Shown piece by piece: positions 7,176-13,329 of a DNA stretch of 13,329 bases. Origin of the DNA: Bacteroidales bacterium GP4. GTDB lineage: Bacteria > Bacteroidota > Bacteroidia > Bacteroidales > Muribaculaceae. The translations under genes were made by a program, and so were the position numbers. The stretch lies in NCBI GenBank assembly GCA_001701065.1, contig DAAL01000111.1, positions 1 through 13,329 of the forward strand, written 5' to 3'. The first letter of the stretch is position 1. Each line of letters begins with the position of its first letter. The notes beneath the pieces were generated by a model. That model was not told where the DNA came from. It did no database searches and saw only the letters and a list, made by a program, of their open reading frames with translations.

Positions 7176-8212
7176 ACTTTCTTTTTACTGAAGAAATTAA
7201 TTTTCTTAAGCCATCCCACCTTGCGGTCAAGCATGAAAATGTCGATAATCAGGAACGCCAACGCTATCCATCCGAATACCGGGAACTGTTCGGCGCTTGC
7301 AGCGTACACCACTTTTTCAAGACTGCTCTTGGCGAGAGTGTCAAGCTGCTCCTGAATGTCATTAACCACAGTCGACGATGCGCCTTGCACGTAGATGCCC
7401 TCGCCTGCCTGTGCTATCTTCTGAGCCATTTCCTCGTCAAGACGTGTAGTCACGGGATTGCCCGTGTCGTCACGCATGAACTGACCGTTGGAGCCTATCG
7501 GTATCAGCGCGCCCTTTGTCGAGCCAAGCCCTATTACGTCCACCTGGATGCCTTGCGACACAGCCTCCTTGGTTGAAGCGATGGGATCGTCGTCGAAGCT
7601 CTCGCCGTCGGTGATGACTATGATAGCTTTCTGCATCTCATCGTCAGGGGTGAACGAGCGCATAGCCATGTCTATTGCCGCGCCTATGGATGTGCCCTGA
7701 GTGGGAACCATCTCGGTGGATATGCTGTTGAGGAACATTTTAGCCGAAACAAAGTCGCTTGTTATTGGCAACTGAGTGTAAGCGTCGCCGGCAAACACTA
7801 TCAGTCCCACCTTGTCGTTGTCAAGCTTGTCGATAAGCTTTTCAAGAATCATCTTTGCACGCTGAAGACGCGACACGCCGTTAGGGTCATCGGTCGACGA
7901 TGCAAGCATGGAGTTGGACACATCAAGGCATATCATGACTTCTATTCCCTCCACTTCACTAATCTCCTCCTTGGCTCCCGCGCGGGGACGTGCAAGCACT
8001 ATCACAAGCGCAGCTATAGCCACCAGCTGAAGCACAAGCTTTAGCCACGGCTTATAACGTGAAGCGTCAGGCATCAGATGCTGAAGCACTGAAAGCTGTC
8101 CGTAACGTTTGAGTTTACGTCGTCTCGCCCACTGCGCAAAGAGGAACAATAATGCCACAAGAGGGACAAGGAACAACAGATATAGTAAATATGGATTAGC
8201 GAAACTGAACAT
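7172..8212 (-). CDS. batB: BatB: membrane-anchored von Willebrand factor A protein
   Basis: I place the start at the ATG at 8210-8212 (MFSFANPYLL), giving 346 residues. A TTG two codons upstream is also in frame but is less likely. Two membrane helices (about 8-26 and 58-75) lead to a VWA domain, and a third helix lies near the C-terminus (about 312-328). The metal ion-dependent adhesion site is complete: D97-V-S99-N-S101, T174 (QGTS) and D202 (TDGES). The short LARPRAG motif after the second helix is shared with BatA (LARPQTR). The gene starts 12 nt after batA and overlaps batC by 4 nt. VWA proteins of this type are typical partners of MoxR AAA+ ATPases; the domain probably binds a metal and a partner protein. 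Confidence 0.92.
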   Translation of the reverse strand: MFSFANPYLLYLLFLVPLVALLFLFAQWARRRKLKRYGQLSVLQHLMPDASRYKPWLKLVLQLVAIAALVIVLARPRAGAKEEISEVEGIEVMICLDVSNSMLASSTDDPNGVSRLQRAKMILEKLIDKLDNDKVGLIVFAGDAYTQLPITSDFVSAKMFLNSISTEMVPTQGTSIGAAIDMAMRSFTPDDEMQKAIIVITDGESFDDDPIASTKEAVSQGIQVDVIGLGSTKGALIPIGSNGQFMRDDTGNPVTTRLDEEMAQKIAQAGEGIYVQGASSTVVNDIQEQLDTLAKSSLEKVVYAASAEQFPVFGWIALAFLIIDIFMLDRKVGWLKKINFFSKKKV

Positions 8213-8224
8213 AGGCAAAGCAAG

Positions 8225-9211
8225 TTAAGGAATTGTTCTTAAAACAGTGTGGCGCAACAGGATTTCGAGCAAGAATAGTCCCAGCGCAAGCCACGCCCAT
8301 AACATATAGTTATCCTCAGTGTGGGAGAAGTGCTTGACATCCATCTGAGTTTTCTCAAGCTGATCTATTTCAGCGAATATATCTTTCAGCACAGTGTTGC
8401 CGGTGGCACGGAAATAACGTCCGCCGGTGGCATTCGCTATCTGCTGTAAGGTAGCCTCGTCTATCACCACAGGCATGTTCACATAGTCTATCCCACCGTA
8501 GTAGTTCTGCTGAGGCATAGGAGCCGTTCCGTTACGTCCCACTCCTATAGTATATACCTTGATGCCGTACTTCTTGGCTATCTCGGCTGCTGTAAGCGGA
8601 GCCACGTTGCCGGTGTTGTTCGTGCCGTCGGTGATAAGTATTATGCTTTTTGATTTAGCTTTGCCGTCCTTGATGCGGTTGATGGATGTGGCAAGGCCGT
8701 CGCCTATAGCGGTGCCGTCCTCAAGCATTCCCATCTTTATGTCGCTTATATAGTTGGTGAGCATGGAGCGGTCGGTTGTCATGGGGACCGCTGTAAAGCT
8801 CTCTCCGGCAAAAATCACAACACCTATATTATCCGATTCCCTGCCGTTCACAAACTTTGCGGCTACATCCTTTGCAGCCTCGAAACGGTCAGGCTTGAAG
8901 TCGCGGGCAAGCATTGACGATGATATGTCAAGCGCAAGTATTATATCGGTGCCTTCGGTGGACGAAGTGCGCCAGCTGTCACGTGTCTGCGGACGCGCAA
9001 GCACTATAATCACGCAGCCTATCGCGGCAAGACGCAGCAGGAACAGTCCGTGAAGCAGATATTCCTTGAAAGAGCGTCTCAACGAAGCAAAAGGCATGGA
9101 GGAAGAAATCTCAAGCGCCGGGAAAGCGTTGCGGTGCTTCCATATGTACCATGCTATCAGCGGCACATATATCGTAAAGAGCCATAAATATTCAGGATGA
9201 GCGAGTTGCAT
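8225..9211 (-). CDS. batA: BatA: membrane-anchored von Willebrand factor A protein
   Basis: The 328 residues begin MQLAHPEYLWLF, then comes an N-terminal membrane helix (about 8-24), a second helix (about 53-72), and a VWA domain with an intact MIDAS: D95-I-S97-S-S99, T167 (DGTAIGDGLA) and D195 (ITDGTNNTG). A third helix sits at about 303-319. A small insert rich in Gln, Tyr and Gly (232-245) lies between the VWA strands, as is usual in this family. The ATG shares one base with the stop of the preceding gene (TAATG), so translation is probably coupled. BatA is a clear paralogue of BatB encoded next to it. Its role with MoxR and BatB in envelope stress or aerotolerance is known only at the phenotype level. 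Confidence 0.93.
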   Translation of the reverse strand: MQLAHPEYLWLFTIYVPLIAWYIWKHRNAFPALEISSSMPFASLRRSFKEYLLHGLFLLRLAAIGCVIIVLARPQTRDSWRTSSTEGTDIILALDISSSMLARDFKPDRFEAAKDVAAKFVNGRESDNIGVVIFAGESFTAVPMTTDRSMLTNYISDIKMGMLEDGTAIGDGLATSINRIKDGKAKSKSIILITDGTNNTGNVAPLTAAEIAKKYGIKVYTIGVGRNGTAPMPQQNYYGGIDYVNMPVVIDEATLQQIANATGGRYFRATGNTVLKDIFAEIDQLEKTQMDVKHFSHTEDNYMLWAWLALGLFLLEILLRHTVLRTIP

Positions 9212-10203
9212 TATTTATTGTCTTTTTTATCTGAGCTTGTTTCTTTTTTAGTTTCTTCCTCGGCGGGTTCCTCGGGTTTGGTCGATTCCACAAACTGCAT
9301 GGCGTTGCTGAATGCCTTGGCGTTGTCGTCAGGCAAAGGACGCACTTTCGCAAACTTCACGAAATCGGCTATTTCGAGGATTTGCCTCATCATCGGCACA
9401 CTCGGTTTTGTTGTCTCGTTATCGCGTATGTGCGACATAATCTGTGACGATGTCATCTCCATAGCGTTGATACCGAAGCGTCGGTCAAGATATATACGCA
9501 GGATTTCGGTAAGACGGGTATAATACTCTTTCTCGTGTCCGTTTTCCCACAGTTTTTCTCCCTTGAGCTTGTTGAGCTGCTGGATAGCCATCTGATACGG
9601 AGGTATCGGCTTTTTCTTCGGCATGATGATATCCTTGACATTGCGCTTGCGCAGCATGACGATTATAAACACTATCACCGCCACGGCTATCACTAAAAGA
9701 TATATCCACCAGTAGTCCACTATGAAGTCAGGAAGATAGTCGATAAGTTTAGTATTGGGTTTTGCCACTCCTGCATAGTCATGGATTGTGGCAAGTGTAT
9801 CCACTGGGACAGGAAGCACCTTCAAGGTCAACGGATTTGAAGCAATAGTTTCGTTTCCTGCCGCATATATGAACGGAGGTATTGTGTATAGCCCTGAATC
9901 GAACGACTGTATCACAATTTCCCTCTTGATTTCCTCCCTGTTGTTGCCTATGTCGGTGGTATCAGGCTTCAATGCCTTGGCTATCTCCACTGTCGAAGTC
10001 AACGTGTCGCCGTTATGGTTAAGAAAGGCTCCTTGCATTCCCTTATCCTGCACCAGTTCAAGGTGCAGAGTAGTCTGCTTGCCCATCAGTATGTAAGCGG
10101 AGTCAAGCGATGCTGTAATTTTCATCGGCCCCGCAGCGGTTACCGCCACCGGGACAAGTGAAATCAGTGCGACAAATAAGCGAATTAAATAAGGTTTTAT
10201 CAT
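9211..10203 (-). CDS. BatD-like Ig/TM protein of the bat operon
   Basis: The frame extends to a TTG at 10221, but the ATG at 10201-10203 gives a clean signal peptide (MIKPYLIRLFVALISLVPVA, ending TAA), so I prefer it (330 aa). Residues 26-135 are beta-rich and BatD-like (SLDSAYILMGKQTTLHLELV at 32-51, FDSGLYTIPPFIYAAG at 101-116). A single membrane helix spans about 166-185. The cytoplasmic part (190-310) is helical and ends in a KPEEPAEEETKK-type charged tail. Residues 224-259 align without gaps to BatD 510-545 (9 of 36 identical), including Y-L and G-I pairs and a T-x3-I motif. It sits 28 nt after the DUF58 gene and overlaps batA by one base. Genes of this kind occupy this slot in Bacteroidetes operons but lack a common name. 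It may recruit the cytosolic DUF58 or MoxR proteins, which is inference. Confidence 0.85.
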   Translation of the reverse strand: MIKPYLIRLFVALISLVPVAVTAAGPMKITASLDSAYILMGKQTTLHLELVQDKGMQGAFLNHNGDTLTSTVEIAKALKPDTTDIGNNREEIKREIVIQSFDSGLYTIPPFIYAAGNETIASNPLTLKVLPVPVDTLATIHDYAGVAKPNTKLIDYLPDFIVDYWWIYLLVIAVAVIVFIIVMLRKRNVKDIIMPKKKPIPPYQMAIQQLNKLKGEKLWENGHEKEYYTRLTEILRIYLDRRFGINAMEMTSSQIMSHIRDNETTKPSVPMMRQILEIADFVKFAKVRPLPDDNAKAFSNAMQFVESTKPEEPAEEETKKETSSDKKDNK

Positions 10204-10231
10204 AACTACAGTAAAAATCAATTATAAACGG

Positions 10232-11107
10232 TTATCTTACTCCATGCTTTTTAAAAAGCCCCATCAACGCTTTCACATAATCCTCATCGGTGGCTATGGA
10301 AGCATGTTCCACTCGGCAACGTGTGAAACGTTCTATCATTGCCTGTTGACGCTCGTACCACCATTTGTTGAATGTCTGGCGCACCTTTTTGGACGAAGTG
10401 TTAATCCAGCGGTCAGCGCCCGTCTCAAGGTCGGTGATTCTCATCAGCCCCACATCGGGCAGCTGCGCATCGCGCTTGTCGTACACCTGAATGGCATTCA
10501 AGTCATGCTTGTTGTTGGCGATGGACAATGCCTGGTAGTAATCATGCGCGTCGATGAAGTCCGATATGATGAAAGTGGTTGTACGCTTTTTAAGCGCATC
10601 AGTCATATACCTCAGGGCAAGCCCCACATCGGTGCCTTGGCTTTCGGGAGAGAAGTCAAGGAGTTCGCGTATTATAAAGAGGATGTGTTTGCGGCCTTTC
10701 TTGGGCGGAATGAATTTCTCCACTCGGTCCGAGAAAAACAGCACACCTATCTTATCATTGTTCTGGATTGCCGAGAAAGCAAGAGTAGCGGCTATTTCGG
10801 CTATCATCTCACGTTTTTCCTCGCCCACCGCTCCAAAATTGCGGCTTCCCGACACATCAACAAGCAACATCACCGTAAGCTCACGCTCCTCCTCATACAC
10901 TTTAATAAAAGGATGATTGTGGCGGGCGGTGACATTCCAGTCTATGTCACGGATATCGTCGCCGTACTGATACTCGCGCACCTCGCTAAAAGTCATACCA
11001 CGCCCTTTAAATGCCGAGTGGTACTCACCGGCAAATATGTTTTGGGATAGACCTTTAGTCTTTATCTCAATTTTCCTTACCTTTTTAAGAAGCTCGTTGG
11101 CATCCAT
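10232..11107 (-). CDS. DUF58 protein (VWA-like, MoxR partner)
   Basis: This 291-residue protein has no signal peptide or membrane helix, so it is cytosolic. It carries the DUF58 signature REYQYGDDIRDIDWNVTAR (45-63), just after GEYHSAFKGRGMTFSEV. A VWA-like fold follows, with D84-V-S86-G-S88, T159 (QGTD) and D183 (ISDF), so the metal site looks intact. Proteins of this family are nearly always encoded next to moxR, as here: moxR ends 20 nt upstream. It probably forms a working pair with MoxR, linking the ATPase to the membrane Bat proteins. The exact activity is unknown. The start is the ATG giving MDANELLKKV, which fits the family length. Confidence 0.92.
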   Translation of the reverse strand: MDANELLKKVRKIEIKTKGLSQNIFAGEYHSAFKGRGMTFSEVREYQYGDDIRDIDWNVTARHNHPFIKVYEEERELTVMLLVDVSGSRNFGAVGEEKREMIAEIAATLAFSAIQNNDKIGVLFFSDRVEKFIPPKKGRKHILFIIRELLDFSPESQGTDVGLALRYMTDALKKRTTTFIISDFIDAHDYYQALSIANNKHDLNAIQVYDKRDAQLPDVGLMRITDLETGADRWINTSSKKVRQTFNKWWYERQQAMIERFTRCRVEHASIATDEDYVKALMGLFKKHGVR

Positions 11108-11127
11108 AGTAAATCGGAAAATAATGA

Positions 11128-12123
11128 TTAGGGCACTTCAACCTTGTCAAGGATGGAGGAAATAATTTCGTCGGGAGTAATGTTGTTGGCTTCAGCCTCG
11201 TAAGTAAGACCGATACGGTGACGAAGAACGTCGTGAGCTATCGCGCGCACATCTTCCGGCACCACATAACCACGTCCGCGGAGGAACGCGTAGCTGCGTG
11301 CGGCGCGGGCAAGCGAGATGGAAGCACGGGGTGAAGCTCCGAACGCTATGATTGAAACAAGGTCGTTGAGATTGTACTCCGACGGGAAACGGGTAGCGAA
11401 AACAATGTCCACGATGTAGCGTTCAATCTTTTCGTCGATGTATATCTTCTCGCACACTTTCTGAGCTTCAAGAATCTCCTCGGGTTTAAGGAGAGGACGA
11501 ATCTCTTTGCGCTCGTTTGTGATATTTTGACGTATAATCACCTTTTCTTCCTCTTTGGAAGGATAGCCTATAACCACCTTAAGCAAGAAACGGTCCACCT
11601 GCGCTTCGGGAAGAGGATAAGTTCCTTCTTGCTCAATAGGGTTCTGGGTAGCCATCACCAAGAAAGGCTCGTCAAGAGGGAATGTGCTGTCGCCTATAGT
11701 CACCTGGCGTTCCTGCATCGCTTCAAGAAGTGCGCTCTGAACTTTAGCCGGAGCACGGTTTATTTCATCGGCAAGCACGAAATTAGCGAAAATCGGACCT
11801 TTCTTCACCTGGAACTGCTCGTTCTTGACGCTATAGACCATAGTACCTATCACATCGGCAGGCAACAAGTCGGGGGTAAACTGGATTCGGCTGTATTTTG
11901 CGTCAATGACTTGCGCAAGAGTCTTGATAGCAAGGGTCTTCGCAAGACCAGGAACGCCTTCAAGCAGCACATGACCATTGGACAACAAGGCTATGAGGAG
12001 GGAATCCACAAGGTGCTTCTGACCCACTATGGTTTGATCCATCCCCCGCTGTATCAGTTGAATAAAATCGCTTTTTGCAGCAACCAAATCATTAAGTTCT
12101 CTAATGTTTACCGTTTCACTCAT
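11128..12123 (-). CDS. moxR: MoxR-family AAA+ ATPase
   Basis: This is the first gene of the bat operon. Its 331-residue cytosolic AAA+ protein has the Walker A motif GVPGLAKT (56-63), Walker B VLADE (116-120), the helix-2-insert region EAMQERQVTIG (134-144), sensor 1 ATQN (158-161), the arginine-finger region EGTYPLPEAQVDRFL (166-180) and sensor 2 GASPRAS (262-268). All are intact, so ATP hydrolysis is expected. MoxR ATPases are thought to act as chaperones that mature or remodel protein complexes together with VWA partners, and three such partners (DUF58, BatA, BatB) follow here. The ATG at 12121-12123 has no clear Shine-Dalgarno sequence, as is common in Bacteroidetes. A -7 element lies 72 bp upstream. 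Confidence 0.95.
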   Translation of the reverse strand: MSETVNIRELNDLVAAKSDFIQLIQRGMDQTIVGQKHLVDSLLIALLSNGHVLLEGVPGLAKTLAIKTLAQVIDAKYSRIQFTPDLLPADVIGTMVYSVKNEQFQVKKGPIFANFVLADEINRAPAKVQSALLEAMQERQVTIGDSTFPLDEPFLVMATQNPIEQEGTYPLPEAQVDRFLLKVVIGYPSKEEEKVIIRQNITNERKEIRPLLKPEEILEAQKVCEKIYIDEKIERYIVDIVFATRFPSEYNLNDLVSIIAFGASPRASISLARAARSYAFLRGRGYVVPEDVRAIAHDVLRHRIGLTYEAEANNITPDEIISSILDKVEVP

Positions 12124-12194
12124 AAGTGTATTGTTTTATTTACATATAGTTGAGTACGTCCGCACGGGAATAATTCCACATGCTAATTATGACG

Positions 12195-12202
12195 CAAATT
12201 TA
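12195..12202 (-). promoter_or_regulatory. Candidate -7 promoter element (TAAATTTG) of the bat operon
   Basis: The minus strand reads TAAATTTG, an exact match to the Bacteroidetes -7 consensus TAnnTTTG, 72 bp upstream of the moxR ATG. It lies in the only gap before the eight-gene operon that is large enough for a promoter. No clear -33 TTTG is seen about 20 bp upstream; that place is taken by one arm of the inverted repeat at 12224-12232. Confidence 0.5.
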
Positions 12203-12223
12203 AATATTCCAACAACTAATCCG

Positions 12224-12269
12224 TTAACATAGATTGTTAAAATAAATTATATAATCTTTACTATGTTAA
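12224..12269. promoter_or_regulatory. 9-bp inverted repeat upstream of the bat operon promoter
   Basis: TTAACATAG (12224-12232) and CTATGTTAA (12261-12269) are exact reverse complements separated by 28 AT-rich bases, which include the palindrome ATTATATAAT (12247-12256). One arm lies where the -33 region of the moxR promoter is expected. No T-run follows on the minus strand, so it is not a typical terminator of the HU-LysM gene. A regulator-binding site pair is the better reading. Confidence 0.4.
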
Positions 12270-12276
12270 AAGCACG

Positions 12277-13329
12277 TCATTTTTTATGGTTATTATAATA
12301 TTCTCTAATGAGGCCTTCAGCCTTTTTAACGCTTTCAGGGTCCTCGGAGTTTATTCCATATTTATCTTTTTTAGGTATCACTACCGCGGTTCCGGGTTTT
12401 ATTCGGTCAGGATTCTCTATTTTGTCCTTGTTTTCCTCGTAGATGTAAATCCAGAAGCGGAAATCGCCGAAATATTTACGCGAAAGTGTAGTAAGGTAAC
12501 GTGAGGCAGTCACAGTGTCCACAACCACTGACTCCGCTTTAGGTTCAGCAGCCACAGTGACCGATGAGTCAGCTACGATGCTGTCGCCAGCAGTTTTAGT
12601 AGTCGTTGAATCAACAGGGACTACCACAGGCGTTGTCACAGCCTTAGGCTCAGGCTCTTCTACAACTACCGCGTCCATTACCTCATCGGAATTGGAAGAA
12701 TGGCAGCACAATCCTGCTATATACCCTATTGTCAATCCTGCGACAAGCCCCACAAGGAAGAATATCCAAGGGATAAGCGGATTACGTTTCTTGGCTTTGG
12801 GATATTCGGGAATCACGGTTTCTATAGCGGCAGGAGTCATTTCAGGCTCTTCGGATGTTTCAGGCGTTTCAACAGCTTCCTGTGGCTGCTCAATCGCAGC
12901 GGCAGGTTCAGGCTCCGATTCCGCCGCAGCTTCAAGCTCCGGTTCGGGTTCAGGCTCAGTTTCTGACTCAGGCTCCGGCAGCGGCTGCACATCCTCAGGC
13001 TCAGGCTCTTCGATTTCAGCTTCCGGCTCAGTCATCGGCTCTTTTACCTCCTGCGGCTCATCCTCAGCGACAAGAGGTTGCTCCTGCGGAGTGTCGGCAT
13101 CGCCTTCAAGCATCTCCTCAGTCACTCCGGTTTCCAGCACCACCGGCTCAAAAGCCGAGAAAGGCTCGTTGACCAAAGCCGCCAGGTCAGCGTCGATAGT
13201 CCACGCCACATCATGGGCGGTGGAATCGGCTTTCAATTCACCTATGCCGTCTATTCTCACAGCACCTCCGTCGGCAATCGTGTCGGAAAAATCATCAATA
13301 AGGACTTTCAAAAACTGTTCGGCGGTTGC
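12277..13329 (-). CDS. HU-like / Glu-Pro linker / TM / LysM-like protein (5' end cut)
   Basis: The frame has no ATG at its apparent start: residue 1 of the predicted ORF is a TTG at 13311, and the frame stays open for six more codons (ATAEQF) to the window edge. The real start lies outside. Numbering from that TTG, residues 1-60 match the second helix and sheet of an HU/IHF fold (LIDDFSDTIADGGAVRIDGI at 4-23, ending in a FSAFEPVVL-type strand seen in Bacteroidetes HU-like proteins). Residues 65-168 are a Glu/Pro-rich linker, about 179-200 a membrane helix preceded by KAKKR, 205-265 a Val/Thr-rich stretch, and 268-313 a LysM-like domain (YFGDFRFWIYIYEENKDKI, then PGTAVVIP). The topology is thus cytoplasmic HU and periplasmic LysM. 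The HU part visible here is acidic, so DNA binding is not certain. Confidence 0.85.
   Translation of the reverse strand, partial: ATAEQFLKVLIDDFSDTIADGGAVRIDGIGELKADSTAHDVAWTIDADLAALVNEPFSAFEPVVLETGVTEEMLEGDADTPQEQPLVAEDEPQEVKEPMTEPEAEIEEPEPEDVQPLPEPESETEPEPEPELEAAAESEPEPAAAIEQPQEAVETPETSEEPEMTPAAIETVIPEYPKAKKRNPLIPWIFFLVGLVAGLTIGYIAGLCCHSSNSDEVMDAVVVEEPEPKAVTTPVVVPVDSTTTKTAGDSIVADSSVTVAAEPKAESVVVDTVTASRYLTTLSRKYFGDFRFWIYIYEENKDKIENPDRIKPGTAVVIPKKDKYGINSEDPESVKKAEGLIREYYNNHKK
12901..13014 (-). repeat. Pro-Glu repeat tract in the HU-LysM gene
   Basis: Repeated CCTGAG-type codons encode the core of the acidic linker (residues about 100-137), with runs such as PEPE and EPEPEPELE. On the plus strand it shows many copies of CAGGCTC and TTCAGGCTC. 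The frame is kept throughout. It probably forms an extended, stiff spacer between the HU-like domain and the membrane. Confidence 0.7.

Noticed and set aside
10204..10221. TTG start at 10221 for the BatD-like gene
   Set aside because: The ATG six codons later gives a normal signal peptide and normal spacing after the DUF58 stop.
10244..11050. Plus-strand open frame of 268 codons opposite the DUF58 gene
   Set aside because: It is fully antisense to a gene with clear family motifs, and its translation shows no recognisable domain. It is a shadow of the codon use on the other strand.
11527..12153. Plus-strand open frame of 208 codons opposite moxR
   Set aside because: It lies opposite the well-supported AAA+ gene, and the translation has no domain-like pattern.
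12855..13172. Plus-strand Gln/Ala/Pro-rich frame opposite the HU-LysM gene
   Set aside because: It is the mirror of the Glu/Pro repeat tract and has no domain signal of its own.

Overview
The window looks like a stretch of a Bacteroidales chromosome, possibly Muribaculaceae-like. The family-level placement is only an impression. The order-level placement rests on four observations: a complete Bat (Bacteroides aerotolerance) operon, a long-form PPi-dependent phosphofructokinase with the GGDDS signature, no evident Shine-Dalgarno sequences before most genes, and two exact matches to the Bacteroidetes -7 promoter element TAnnTTTG. Every supported gene lies on the minus strand, so transcription runs from high to low coordinates. 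I see no mobile element, tRNA, rRNA or CRISPR array.

Reading in the direction of transcription, the right edge (12277-13329) carries most of a protein, cut by the window end, with an HU/IHF-like domain, a long Glu/Pro-rich linker, one membrane helix and a LysM-like domain. A 153-bp AT-rich gap follows. It holds a 9-bp inverted repeat and a -7 element, and probably drives the next eight genes.

Those genes (12123 down to 3747) form a tightly packed operon: moxR (AAA+ ATPase), a DUF58 protein, a BatD-like Ig/TM protein, batA, batB, batC, batD and batE. Gaps are 12-30 nt, or there are stop/start overlaps. The set holds three visibly related pairs: BatA/BatB (VWA with MIDAS), BatC/BatE (TPR) and BatD/BatD-like (extracytoplasmic beta region, one TM helix, and a shared cytoplasmic helical motif). 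The likely picture is an envelope complex in which cytosolic MoxR and DUF58 act on membrane-anchored VWA proteins, with TPR, Ig-like and SH3 modules in the periplasm.

A 123-bp gap with a perfect 16-bp palindrome and a 10-bp inverted repeat leads into a two-gene unit. It encodes a small helix-turn-helix protein and a DUF2007-like/UspA fusion, and ends in a possible weak terminator. Next is pfp, which works in glycolysis and gluconeogenesis and ends in a strong intrinsic terminator. The last 317 non-coding bases at the left edge hold three phased ATGTAAC repeats and a -7 element, and lead into the first 27 codons of a probable lipoprotein cut by the window start.
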